The notes under the pieces were generated by a model, which worked only from the letters and a program-made list of their open reading frames with translations, had not been told where the DNA came from and searched no databases. A stretch of 64,000 nt of DNA from Hyaloscypha bicolor E (taxonomy: Eukaryota > Ascomycota > Leotiomycetes > Helotiales > Hyaloscyphaceae). Numbering within the stretch: position 1 is the stretch's first letter; each line of letters begins with the position of its first letter. Both the position numbers and the translations under genes were made by a program. The stretch is taken from positions 6,245,565-6,309,564 of the forward strand of contig NW_020194684.1 of NCBI RefSeq assembly GCF_002865645.1, read 5' to 3'. This document shows, one piece after another, positions 21,719 through 32,791 of this stretch.

Positions 21719-23794
21719 TCAAATTATCTTCCACTCTCTAGTCATCGCATCTTGCCACGCAGACCTCAATTCCTCCCCGACCGACTTCTTCAACCCAAAA
21801 TCGTGAGAATTCCTAAAGATCCAGGCTCCTATTCTCCTGAATCTGCCGGTTTCGTCCTCGAGCTGTTCAAGTATGATACCTACTGGTGGCGCCTGAAGCA
21901 GCCTTCTCCTCCCAGCTCTTAGAAATAAGATTCCATCTGGCCACTCACCCTGTATCGACGCCTTCGATGGTAAGGGATCCCACGCCTTAAGCCCTGGCAC
22001 CTGAGAGTCGAAGTATGGCTGGAAACGATTCAGAGCACGGGCTGGCAGGCGTTCGAGCTCTGCCAAAGTGATTGCTTTCCCTCTCAGAATCAGGACCGCC
22101 TCCTTCAACGCTCCATGTGGTGCTGTCTTTACTAGAGGCGTGACTGCACAGTCAACGATCTCAAAATCTTCGGGGATGAATTTCTGTATCCAAACCTCTG
22201 AGGGAAGACTCAACCACGACCAACTTGGAGCGTTCATCAGCTTTTGGCGAGGGGGCATCCACGCCGGTTCTTGATATTCTTCCAGGTTTGATCGACGCCA
22301 GACTAACGATTCCAGCATGGAACTTTTCCAGAAACCTGCAACGCATTCGTCATCGATCCAGAGCTTCGACAGCTCGCTGATGATGCCGGCCATGCCGTTC
22401 CACCGATCTTCCACAACGGTAAACTTCCGAGCACTGTAGTCGTGCACGAATAATTTCCAGAGGTACTGGGGACGCTGGGTCTTCTTGTCTAGCGACGTAG
22501 GGATGCCATAGATTGCGCCAGGTAGTCTGTTCTGATTCTTTAATGTTTCGCGGTACTCTTGCGCGCCTTGGCAGACTGGTTGCATACGTTCTGTTTGGCA
22601 TTGCCATAGCACTTCAGAATCCCCGAAAGTAATCTGTCTTGGGGAGAGCAAGGATTCTTGAAGCGTCCATCCGCGCGTGTCCAGATGGCCTCTAACTGGC
22701 CATTTGGCTTCATGGTAGCTTAACCAAACGGTCTCCTTGCTACCATCTGGGAGGAGAAATGGCAGTGGAACCGTTGGAGGATACTTCAGAGTGCCCAGAA
22801 ACCCCGAGTGTGCTGACTGGGATTCGCTCGCCGCAATGGTGATTGTCGAGTTTTTGTAGATGTTGCCCATGTTGGGCATATCCATCATCATATCTGCTGG
22901 GCTATCCTGGATGATACAGAGTGCATCGATCCACAGATAACGAATGCCGAGCCCTCGAGTGACTCGTATAGCGTCGAGGTGAGTCTGTGATAGGTTGCAC
23001 TTTGACATATCGCGCAGCAGATCGGCCATCAAATCGAGCGTTGTGGTAAATTGTGGTTTTGTCCCCCAGCAGTAACTCAAAGTTGCATAATTCGCCCGCT
23101 CGTTCTGCTTGGGCGCATATAGCTTTAGGGTGGTTCCGCACTTACCGCCAACGTCAATGACTCTTCTCGGGAGAAGAGGCATTGTGCTGCCAGGGCAGAG
23201 TGGATGCTCCTCTTGACAGATCCTAATTCGGAGCCTAGTTTCCTGCATGATCCAAGGCGAATCCATGTGAGCTTGTTGCGACGGGATGGATAATAGTCTT
23301 GATGGATAACCTAACATTGCTTAGCACCACAAAATCTGCGACGTGCAAATACCTCCCGACGAACCTGGGACAGCGAGCAAATGTGGCTGATAAAGCTCCT
23401 CGTAGTACAAAGAGCCTAAGCCTAACACCTCCAGATCGCGAATCCGCAACGCATTCACCGGATACTCCAGATCCGGAATCAAGGAAAATTCTCCATCTAG
23501 ATTTCGAAACGATTCTTTAGTTTGTGAGGCCGCGCCTAAAACCGCCTTCAATCTTGGAATGCATGGTTTAAAGATGATTGGCGCGGGTCGCGACAGGAGC
23601 TCGCACAGAACGCAAATACCAGTGTACTCTGAGCCCCACGACTCGATGCAGGTGTGGGCAATGCCTTCGTCGGAAAGAAGGGCCTTGAGGCTTGAAGTGG
23701 TGGAAAAGAGACCGTAGCACCGCGGACAGAGGGACCCGCTGCTCGACCAGCCTGTCTCAGTTGTCTGTTTAATGAGAGCCGATTCGTCTTCCAT
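21719..23794 (-). CDS. HET-domain (heterokaryon incompatibility-type) protein
   Basis: Two exons (minus strand), 23353-23794 and 21719-23310, joined across a 42-nt intron (GTATTT...TGTTAG, branch TGCTAAGC), giving 677 aa. The HET domain begins near residue 222 with YATLSYCWGTKPQF, followed by RYLWIDALCIIQDSP and GNIYKNSTITIAASES. The exon-1 part is rich in Cys (LCPRCYGLF, ICVLCELL). HET proteins mediate allorecognition and cell death after hyphal fusion, and many copies per genome are usual; the trigger for this one cannot be told. The first ATG (23794, MEDESALIK) was chosen; the frame extends a few codons upstream without an ATG. The C-terminal motif GIILEQLEDETGRFRRIGAW is typical of full-length family members, so the gene looks intact. 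Confidence 0.9.
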
Positions 23795-25024
23795 AATGCA
23801 CTGACACCACAGAAGCAAGAGTCGTTAACAACTTTTCGGGTGTAGGAGTGGCTTTAATGGAATAGATCAAAGAATGGAAAGACAGGATGTAATCGTTTCA
23901 ACCCTCAAGTGGAGCACGTCGATTTCCGTTGATTGAAGGCGCAGCCTCGTCGAAGGCTATGGCAATGATGACTCATAACCAGCCACCATCATATTTGCCC
24001 CCAAGCGAGCTTCGAAATAGGGCACAAAATAACGAGAACACCACATCTACCTTTCCGGGGAACTTGAGGTCTCTTCTTGGGCAGAATCGGCTCGAGAAAG
24101 GGGCTCGCTTACGGTGTTCCGGGATGATACCGACTTTGGCAGCAAGTAACATTGCTAGCGTGAGCACACATAGCGCCCATAAGAGCTTCAGCTTTGGTTT
24201 CGGGGGCACGCCCGTTGAAGTCAAATAGAGCAGGATTATTGCACTGAAGTCTAATGTTTTGAAGTGCAAGAAGAATAAAGCACTTCGTGGGGTAGGAATA
24301 GAGTATTCGGCCTCGGCAAGAGCTCACTTTCGGCATTACGTCATTCTTCGGGTGTGGCCGAGAATCCTCCCAAAGAAACTGCATCCGAGGGTGAGCAGTG
24401 AAGTGCAAAGATATTTACACGCCTTCAAGACTTCCTACCTTGATCTCACGTGTCAACAAGGAATTGTTTATTTCTGGATATCAAGGATTCGGCCGCCGAG
24501 AAGCATGGGTTGTAAGTTCCTGACCCCTTGCCTTCCCCTAGAGCATTGCTCCCGCCAGTCCACCAACACAAGTACCACTAAATCTGCTCATCACTCTCCC
24601 TTTTGCTGTTATTCCCCGCGATACATCACCTGCGTCGAGGGTGCACATATACTGTGCTGGTTGAGAACACTTTACACCTTAGTGGACAGCCCCTCCACCC
24701 TGAAAATCGTTGCCACCATGCTGCTTCGGCCCCTCGATTTGTTTTGTCCCACCGAATTTCCTGATTCGAGTTCACATGCAAGACCTGCAGTTCAATCTGG
24801 AGCTAGACCTCATACAGCGGGCGGTGAGTACCCCTGCACGGAATGACCGCCTATCCTCGGTCTCAACGGCCGCCAAAATCTGCCAGCCAATTCTCACATG
24901 AAACCAAGCAGTCGGGCACAAGACCAACATTCGTTAACGTTGTCTCACCTCAGCCGTGTCCCTGAATTCTCTCTTTCTCGTCGCGACTTTCAATTGATGC
25001 TTTAGTACATCTGCGAGCAATCAT
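23795..25024 (+). promoter_or_regulatory. Divergent promoter region with five STRE-like CCCCT sites
   Basis: A 1.2-kb divergent region between the HET gene and the glycerol-3-phosphate dehydrogenase gene. CCCCT occurs on the plus strand at 24524, 24535, 24690, 24730 and 24831, five times in about 310 bp. CCCCT is the stress-response element bound by Msn2/4-type zinc fingers in yeast, where GPD1 is osmotically induced. Use of these sites here is inference. Further upstream, 23.9-24.5 kb shows no supported gene. Confidence 0.4.
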
Positions 25025-26487
25025 ATGCTTATAAGATTGACAGCAAGAGCAAGTCAAGCTGCCAGACGAATAACACAGTCTTCCAACCATTTCCAAGTCC
25101 CTCAACGAGCCAAGATGGCAACCCTCGGCGCGCCCACGAAGAAGCACAAGGTCACCATTGTTGGGTCTGGTAACTGGTAGACCTCCCGTTCTATATTGAA
25201 GTACAATTTTAACTTGCAAAGGGGTTCGACAATTGCAAAGATCATCGCCGAGAACACGAAGGCGCATCCAGAACTCTTCGAGGAGGAAGTACAAATGTGG
25301 GTATACGAGGAGGAAGTCATAATTGAGAAGGATTCAAAGCACTACGACCCCTCAATCGGCGACCAACCTCAGAAACTCACCCATATAATAAACAAATACC
25401 ACGAAAACGTCAAATACCTGCCCAACATCAAGCTGCCCGCCAACATCATCGCGAACCCCTCCGTCGTCGACGCCGCCACCAACTCCACAGTCCTAATTTT
25501 CAACTTGCCCCACCAATTCATCGGCCGCATCTCCAAGCAACTAGTCGGCAACATTCTGCCCTTCGCGCGCGGGATCTCTTGCATCAAAGGCGTGGAAGTC
25601 ACGGAATCTGAGATCTCCCTGTTCTCGGAATGGATCGGTGAAGGGTTGGGAATCTACTGCGGCGCCCTGTCGGGCGCGAATATTGCCAACGAGATCGCGC
25701 AAGAGAAGTGGTGCGAGACGACAATCGCGTATGATCCTCCGCCTGTGGACTCCCGTGTAGCGACGCCGACTGGCCCTTCTCCTTCTTCATCAACAGTCAA
25801 TTTGACGATTACGCCCGCGGATATGCCGCATAAGGATGTTCTGGGCAGAGACAGTAAGGTGCGATTGAGGGCCGTGCCGTCCGATTACCCACCTCTGGAT
25901 CACGGACTTTTCAAGACGCTGTTCTACAGACCATATTTCCACGTCCGCATGGTGTCAGATGTAGCAGGTGTTTCTCTCGGCGGCGCACTAAAGAACATCG
26001 TAGCGCTCGCGGCAGGCTTCGTCGACGGGCGAGGCTGGGGCGACAACGCCAAAGCAGCCGTGATGCGCGTCGGTCTCCTCGAGATGGTGAAATTCGGCAA
26101 AGAGTTCTTCGGGCAGACAGTCCATGCAGGCACGTTCACGGAAGAGAGTTGCGGCGTCGCGGATCTGATTACGTCCTGTTCCGGAGGCAGGAATTTCAGG
26201 TGTGCGAAGATGGCAGTCGAGAGGGGGGTGAGCGTTGATGAGGTCGAGGCTACAGAGTTGAATGGGCAGAAGTTGCAGGGGACGAGTACGGCGAAGGAGG
26301 TTAATAGCTTTTTGAAGGCGAAGGGCCGGGAGGACGAGTATCCGCTTTTTACGGCTGTGCTGGGTAAGTTCCCTTCCCTCCATATTCTGGCATGTGACAG
26401 AATGCTAACAAGTAATCAGATATCTTGGAAGGCCGCAACACAGTTGATGATATCCCCGCACTACTGGCTAGAGTAGACGATGTATGA
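25025..26487 (+). CDS. GPD1: Glycerol-3-phosphate dehydrogenase (NAD+)
   Basis: Three exons, 25025-25176, 25222-26363 and 26420-26487. The introns are 45 nt (GTAGAC...GCAAAG) and 56 nt (GTAAGT...AATCAG, branch TGCTAACA). The product is 453 aa from the first ATG, or 423 aa from an in-frame ATG at 25115 ([12 protein letters not shown]) that matches the usual cytosolic start. Motifs: [17 protein letters not shown] (NAD-binding), [14 protein letters not shown] segment, [34 protein letters not shown] (catalytic Lys) and [20 protein letters not shown]. The enzyme reduces dihydroxyacetone phosphate to glycerol 3-phosphate for glycerol, lipid and redox balance. The 30-residue extension is Arg-rich and contains RLTARASQA, which fits a loose PTS2 peroxisomal pattern and could also act as a mitochondrial presequence. 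An unspliced reading stops at once after the first exon. Confidence 0.95.
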
Positions 26488-27788
26488 TGTTGAAGACGAG
26501 CTTTGGGCTTAAATGGACGGCGCTCAGGCTGTTTTGGTGCATTATCATGATACCACCGCGAATTATAAACGTTGCTCAAGTTGAAATGAAAGATCACCCG
26601 CTCGAATGTTGAATGATGTTAGCCAATCTGGCCCGAAGATTGTTGTCAAGCAGTGGTTGGTTCATCAAGTCCATGGCTTGGCCCCATGTCCGAATTCAAG
26701 TCAGACATTCAGCTATTCGGGTTCAGCCTCTAGAACGTCTCAACGCCCCAAAGCTCTCTCAAACATTGAGCCGATGTGCTACAAAAACCTTAACCACCCC
26801 CATCTCCAAATATCGGATGAAACCCAGCTTCCATCGCAGTAACGGGGAAAGGCTCGCAAAGTGCAGGACAAGTTCGTGGAGACTATTTACTTAAGGTCAA
26901 TCCCCTTCCCTGAGATCACCCGGTGTTAAATCTATATTCTCAATGTACCTAAAAGTTGGGACGGTGAAACCATGCACAATAAAAGTTTAAAAGATGGATA
27001 ACATTTACTCCGACGAATTCAATGTGCCACCGTTTGGGACGTCGAGGAAATGTGTAACAGAAGTTGGGGTGGTGACACTCAATCTGACACACTCATCTTG
27101 GAAGAGACTTTCATTTACTGGAAGGCGTGAAAATCTTCCACTGGGGTCTGCTATGATATTAATGGCATTCTCATCTGCGGAGTAGACTTGGTACTTAAAG
27201 TCCATAAGAAGTTGGGATATTTTGATCTCGCGCTCGTGTCAGGTATCCCTTCTCTTGCGATAACGCCCGAGAGCTTGTTCCTGGTTCGGTCAGTGTTCGG
27301 AAAAGTGTACGGATATTGCATTGGAATAACCAAGCCTCACTTCGCTTGAGATGTGTGAGGGATTTGCCTTGTTATTTTCTCCTATCTTGCACTCGTCTCT
27401 TCATGGTTCAAACCCCCCAATTTTTTTCGGCTTCATGTAGGAAGCTTCTCCATTTTGTAATCTTACAATTGTCCTACACTTTCGGAACATTGGTTACACC
27501 GATCTAATGTTCCTAGGTCCCGACTTTTGAGAGGTTTGGAACCAAACTTCTGTTTCGACTACACGGCAATTCTCGTGACTCAACTATACGCACCTGAGGT
27601 AAAAAAAGATTTCGAAACTGACTGAAGCTCCCGATGGTTTATTGACGCCTGCGCCCACATCCATCTAAAAGCCTCTACAAAACTTTTACCTCACAACTTT
27701 CTCAAAAGCTCTCGATCGGAAACGCAACACAAATCACCAACACATTCAAGGCACCCAAAAGACGCCTCGAACTCCATAAACAACAATC
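26488..27788. other. Intergenic, no gene seen
   Basis: About 1.3 kb with only short overlapping ORFs. The last 200 bases are CA-rich and lead to the start codon at 27789, so they are probably promoter and 5' UTR. Confidence 0.4.
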
Positions 27789-29345
27789 ATGGGATCCACT
27801 AATCTCGGAAAGCTGGCCAATTTGCCAGCAGAAGTCCGAGCCAAAGTCTGGGAGAATCTCAGATCACAAGGCGACAACATGAAGACTTCGATGAGCATCC
27901 TCAGCACATGCCGCCAACTGTACCACGAGGTATCCCATCACATCTACTCCAAAGAAATCCTCACCTTCAATCTATGTCCCATCTACGACCGAAGATCATG
28001 GATCAGTGTAACCAGCTCCTTCGGCACGACCATGCTCGAGAGCTCGAGCCATGCAAAATCACTTGGCTTTAAAGACCTCCCCTATCACCAACTCCAAGGG
28101 ATAGAGATTCAGATCGAGGCACCAGACCCACGCGATCCCGGCCAGCTGTTCAACCTCTGGGCAAAAGCCCGCTCGCTTGTAGACCTCCTCCTCAGCGAAC
28201 GTGGCCGGCTTCCAGAAGTGGCCATCCACCTCCTCGCCACATCTCCCGACTCATGGTTTTCAAATGGAAACCTACAATCCAGTATCCCGCACCCGCTAGG
28301 AGACTACATCGATGCCGGCGTCATCCTTCTAGAATTGTGCCGCATCCGAAACTGCAAAGCCGAGATCCATGTTCCGCCCGCATTCAAGGGGAATGCCACA
28401 CTTGACAAATTCCTCGCGTTTTTCAAGTTCGTGATTGGACTGGATAAGCCCTTTGGAGCTTTCTTTCACAAAGAGGGCGATGGGACATGGGCCGACGATG
28501 CAACGGCGGAGTGTCTGGATAGCAATTTTGTCGAGCTTCACAATGCGCTTGACGAGCTGCGCGGTCCGACGGCTGCGATGATGCGTCTGGAGCGCTTCAG
28601 GGACTGGTATGATGACAACTGTCTGGGCGGAACGTCAAGCTATCTCGATGAGCTAGCGAGGGTTCTGAAGACTTCTGTGGGGGAAGAGGAAGAGGGTGGG
28701 GATGGGGTAATTCATGACAAGGTTGCCCGTATCAAGTGGCGACATCGTCTGATGGTCGCTTTCAATCCCTTGTCTGCGAAAATGCAGCAGTTCAACGCTA
28801 AGAGGGAGGAGTTGTTTGGGTTGACTATAGATGGTGCTCAGATCATGAGGTGTTTTGAGGGATGGTCGGGCTTGAGTATGTGGACTCAGAAGCAATGGGA
28901 ACGATACTGGCTCGCCGGACAGGATGAGCGTCGGGGTTGGGAATACGACAATTATAAGAAGCTGGACAGAACAGAGCGAAAGAAGATACGAAAAAATGAG
29001 GAGAAAGTGAAGCTCACGACGTTGGGGCATGGTGTTCCAACCAAACCTAAGGAAGACGGATGGGACAGAGAAGAATGGTTCAAGTTTTACCCCAGAGGAA
29101 TTCCGCTATTGGGTGCAGCGTTGTTCAAGTTTGAGCTTTCCATGGGCCAGTTGTGGTCTGAGGACTCGCCATTGGCGCCCCGAGAGAAGTTCAAGGACTG
29201 GGAGTATGCAAAGCTTTCTTGGGAACAGGAGCTGAGATACAGAATGATGGTCGAGACGAAGAAGTACGAGGCTAATAAGCGTTCGAACGAAGCGTCTTCG
29301 GGCTACCTTCAGAATTTATATCTTGATTTGATGTCCTTGTCATAA
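27789..29345 (+). CDS. F-box/2EXR-like N-terminal domain protein, unknown function
   Basis: Intronless, 518 aa. Residues 8-60 (LANLPAEVRAKVWENLR, then ILSTCRQLYHEVSHHIYSKE) have the LPxExRxxIW pattern of fungal 2EXR or F-box-like proteins. The rest is a conserved but unnamed fungal region with DPRDPGQLFNLWAKARSL and WDREEWFKFYPRGIPLLGA. The C terminus is charged. A clear paralogue lies at 58084-59607 on the other strand; the two share the order of all these blocks. The start context AATCATGGG, after a long CA-rich leader, supports the start. The role is unknown; an adaptor in ubiquitin ligation would be a guess from the N-terminal motif. Confidence 0.8.
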   Translation: MGSTNLGKLANLPAEVRAKVWENLRSQGDNMKTSMSILSTCRQLYHEVSHHIYSKEILTFNLCPIYDRRSWISVTSSFGTTMLESSSHAKSLGFKDLPYHQLQGIEIQIEAPDPRDPGQLFNLWAKARSLVDLLLSERGRLPEVAIHLLATSPDSWFSNGNLQSSIPHPLGDYIDAGVILLELCRIRNCKAEIHVPPAFKGNATLDKFLAFFKFVIGLDKPFGAFFHKEGDGTWADDATAECLDSNFVELHNALDELRGPTAAMMRLERFRDWYDDNCLGGTSSYLDELARVLKTSVGEEEEGGDGVIHDKVARIKWRHRLMVAFNPLSAKMQQFNAKREELFGLTIDGAQIMRCFEGWSGLSMWTQKQWERYWLAGQDERRGWEYDNYKKLDRTERKKIRKNEEKVKLTTLGHGVPTKPKEDGWDREEWFKFYPRGIPLLGAALFKFELSMGQLWSEDSPLAPREKFKDWEYAKLSWEQELRYRMMVETKKYEANKRSNEASSGYLQNLYLDLMSLS

Positions 29346-29688
29346 TTCAGGGATCGGGAAGTGTTCGAGCGAAGCTTTTTCAAGGTCCCATCGACAGCTA
29401 AAGAGTCCTTTTTCGAAGCAGGATCATTGAACAACCCCATTCAATTTTCGAAGAGTCACTCGAACATCCTGGGGTTCCTAGATCTGGTTGTATAGAGAGT
29501 TATTAGAAGTTTGGAGAGTGATGGCCGTCGACAAATTCTCATGTACCGTACGCATTCATGGATGCGAAAAGACGAAGCCTCGAAGTACCAAGTCGCGGTT
29601 ACCATGTTGACGCTCAGAGAATTCGGAGCGAGGTTTGGCTTGGCAGCTTGATTGGCCACATCCATTCCGTCGGCTTCCGCGACAGGTA
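29346..29688. other. 3' flank between convergent genes
   Basis: About 340 bases between the F-box/2EXR-like gene and the 3' end of the HET pseudogene. No supported ORF. Confidence 0.35.
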
Positions 29689-31260
29689 TCATTTGAGCCG
29701 GATATCTGAAACTTGGAGGTCTAACTCCAATGCCTCCCCATCCATCAATCTTTGTACATAAGCCTCACCAATAACTCGATAGAAACCATTCACATCTTTA
29801 CGAAACACAAGTGGAATGTACAATCCAAACAGAATAATTATCTCATCTCCTTGTTCCGCTTCACCCGGGCAGAGCAGAGAGCCTAACATATCCTCCAAAT
29901 TCGTCTTCAGAAAGAAAAGGTTTTGCATTATACATATCCAACATTGAGCCCAAGTAAGACATCATGTTCGGGATCTCGAATGGATTTTGCTTGTGTGCCA
30001 GCACATCCTTTATGCATGCTTTCGTGCTTAAAGAATGCCTCAAAAAAAAAAACTCATCATGACCTGGCACTCTCCGAGAGACTTCTCAGTCGCCCGGCGA
30101 TTAATTCCAAGCTTATTCCATACCATACCTCCAATAGGTATTCGCCAGAGTACTTTGTCGGCTTTCCCTAGCTTATTGAAGATAGTGCTCTTCGGGAGGA
30201 AGCCAATAATTTCGGTGAAGAGGAGGCTGGCTCTTTCCTTGTCGAAGTCTTCTCTCCATCCACCCTTCCATGTTGTTCCTAATTCAGCCACCTTCCCAAT
30301 AAACATAGCTTTGATTGTGAGAATGCCTTCAGGATCTTCACTGCAACAGACTAATCTGGATGAGCTTTTACCAGAAGCATGATACAGATCATCTCCGATA
30401 AAACCTCCCCAAGGCCATGGTATTTCGTTCTTCCGATCCGGTGCCCATGATGGTAACTTGGCATTTCGAGTCCTTGGGTCGAGGGGTTGGCATTTGGTCA
30501 AAATATCCAAATGACCATGCTGGACTAGTATTCTTGGAACCTCAGTGTATACAATTTCTTCGGTGTTCGCTCCTTTATAAACTGTGTAGGATTTAGGGTC
30601 CATTCCGAGCTCTTTGGCGTCACTTGCAACCCCGAGCAAACCATAGGTCCTGTCCCTCGGGTCAGTGGGGTACAGACCGCTAGCGGATCTTTTGGCGGAT
30701 GCCCGAAAAAGTTGTGCTTTCAGTGTAGGACAATCTTCTGGGCGGTCTCGTCGCCACGTTTTTCGAGTTTCCAAGGTTGCGCAGGCCCGTATATTCAGCG
30801 CTGGCCCCAAAACATTTTCATAAATGCCCATCCGTTGTGCCGCCCAATCGCCACCAGAATGACACAAGTTTGGATGGGAGTCTAAATACTGGTCCACTTG
30901 GGTGATACTGCTGAGTGAAAAGACTTCGTGTTTCATCCAAAGAAAGCTGAAGTGGAATGAGGCATTGAAGACTTTGAAGTGGTCTCCTGGAACACTCCAT
31001 TTTCCGCACATGAAAGTGTAGTCGGCTGAGACCGACAGCACTTGAATGATCCACACTCGTCTGAACCAAGGGTTGTCGTTCGACATGTCGACAAGGCTTT
31101 CTGGAGATTGGGCAAGATTTTGAAAGGCTGTTTGTTGATGAATATCTCTGGGTTGTTATTGCTTTCGTTTTCGCCCCAAACATAAGACAATGTGAAATAG
31201 CGCACAGGGGGTTCTTCAGACTAGAAATCCGCACTGGGAAGAGCAGCGGTAAAGAGTGTG
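29689..31260 (-). pseudogene. Broken HET-domain gene
   Basis: Minus-strand HET remnants occur in the right order but in several frames. PPVRYFTLSYVWGEN (near 31200) follows an in-frame TAG. It runs into PFKILPNLQKALST and is then joined, in another frame, to NPWFRRVWIIQVL (near 31075). The middle of the domain, where WIDAxCINQ and MxxIY should be, is missing. The long frame 30040-31086 carries DPRDRTYGLLGVASDAKELG and ends inside a T11 run (30042-30052). Downstream, FEIPNMMSYLGSMLDMYNAK and then GDEIIILFGLYIPLVFRKDV plus FYRVIGEAYVQRLMDGEAL are in two further frames; these are the usual HET C-terminal blocks. A deletion plus at least three frame disruptions make this a pseudogene. Confidence 0.82.
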
Positions 31261-31780
31261 AGGCTCGGCCGTTGCTCTCGGGCGTGTCCATTCTGAATGC
31301 GCCCTTCGAATTTGAGGAGTCGGATGGCTCCGCTAGTGAACTGGGTTTTATTGCAAGTGGACAGGATGTTGGCCTCGAAATTGCTTTCATTTTCCTCCAT
31401 ATTTTCAATGGAGAGCCAGAGAAGGATTCTGAAAGACAGTGTGCGTGCGTGGGAGTGTGCGTGTGTGATAGCGGTTCAGAGTATCACTGAGGATGCGAGC
31501 GATATGAGAAGAGAAGACGGAGGTTTGAGATTGTTCCAACTTCAAGTATTTTCGAAGGTGGTTAGATAGTAAGTGGGTGATGAATTATTGCTAGCAGGAT
31601 GTGGAGGCGAAAAGACGAAGGAGCTGAGGTTCAAGAAGGTTATTGCAGGGGGTGCGCGGTGTGATTTCAGAACATGCTTTTGTACGTAATCAAGCACACG
31701 TGGAACTACGTAAGCTCATTCGAGACCAGTTTAAAAGGGCCCGAAGGTGCAGGAATATAAACCTTACGTCCTTTTTACTA
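31261..31780. other. Noncoding flank of the transposon block
   Basis: Normal base composition with a short GT-rich stretch near 31440-31470 (GTGCGTGCGTGGGAGTGTGC). No supported gene. Composition changes to AT-rich shortly after 31.98 kb. Confidence 0.35.
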
Positions 31781-31971
31781 TCCCCCCCCCCCTTGAATAC
31801 TTACAGTGGGCCCTTTAGTAACGCCACCTTGAAACTTCGTTTATAAGTTATAACCCCCAACCAGGAAATATCAGGTGCTTTCCAGAATTGCTATTGGCTA
31901 TACACCCTTGAGATGGCCAGTACTTGGGTGGTATTATCCTTGGGCCCACTATAAGTTTTCAAGGGAGGGGG
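31781..31971. mobile_element. 191-bp MITE with C-rich terminal inverted repeats
   Basis: The left end reads TCCCCC (11 C) then TTGAATACTTACAGTGGGCC. The right end, reverse-complemented, reads CCCCCTCCC then TTGAAAACTTATAGTGGGCC. The inverted repeats are thus about 30 bp with a few mismatches. TA dinucleotides flank both sides (31779-31780 and 31972-31973), as expected for a Tc1/mariner-type target duplication. There is no coding capacity. It lies 10 bp outside the left copia LTR. Confidence 0.65.
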
Positions 31972-31981
31972 TAATACCATT

Positions 31982-32281
31982 TATTAAACTAGCTTAATAA
32001 TAAAGCTAGGGTCACGTGCTTTAATATAAACCAAGTAAAACGTACTGAATTAACTACTATTCTATAGTAGTAGATAGCCTATATATATAGCCCTAAAATC
32101 CCTAAGTTATATATACTAAACCCCTAAACCAGAAAGCCTTATATTAAACTATTTAACTTTAGCTAAACTAATTTACTCTTATAGGGCATATTATATCCTA
32201 AATTAATCTTATAAGATATAATATACTTAGTAATAAGCCTATAGCTTAAGCTCTATTAGTATATAGCCCCTAATTTTAATA
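31982..32281 (-). repeat. Copia 3' LTR (left), RIP-mutated
   Basis: 300 bp. Against the right LTR over the first ~135 bp I count 13 transitions, all towards A or T and nearly all in CpA/TpG context, plus one transversion and one single-base indel. It lacks about 50 bp present near the right LTR's end, between two GCCCCTAA repeats. Confidence 0.8.
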
Positions 32282-32440
32282 GTTCCCTTATATATTCCTA
32301 AAAATAGCCCTAAGGAAATAATTCCAAAAATTACTGCTTTATTTACTAAAGCCCCTAGAGCCTTAGTACCCAAAAATCAAAAAACAGCTCAAAAATAGCC
32401 TGTAATCCTATAATTATAATACAAATAACCCTTTTATATA

Positions 32441-32776
32441 TGTTACAGACCTATAAAGGGAGCCTACGGATAAGGCACTTGTAGGAGAACTGTTTATTGA
32501 GAAAACTAAGCTAAGGAGGAAAGGGAGTCTTGAGCTGAGGTCCCTTAAGTATTTACAGTTCTTTGCTTGTGGCTCGGCCTAATGGGGCTTAGCGTCCTAA
32601 ATTTCCTGGAGTGCAGCTTTCCCTAGCTTCGTTACGTGTAACTGTTATATAACTCCAGATACCAGATACTCAGATGCCAAATACCAGATACCAGGCTCAG
32701 ATACCAAATACTAGATGCCAGGCTAGGTACCAAATGCCAGATGCCAGGCTAGGTAAAGCATAGAATCGTAATATCA
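32441..32776 (-). repeat. Gypsy-1 LTR (left, 3' LTR), least mutated copy
   Basis: 336 bp. It retains GC-containing sequence unlike its partner. Near its right end is a short tandem array built on CAGATACCAAATACTAGATG and CCAGGCTAGGTACCAAATGC units. Confidence 0.8.
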
Positions 32777-32791
32777 CCCCCCCCCCCCCCC
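32777..32791 (-). promoter_or_regulatory. Polypurine tract (G15 on the minus strand) of gypsy-1
   Basis: Fifteen C on the plus strand, directly inside the 3' LTR, read AAGGG...G just before the LTR start TGATATTACG on the minus strand. This is the position of a retrotransposon polypurine primer. Confidence 0.55.
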
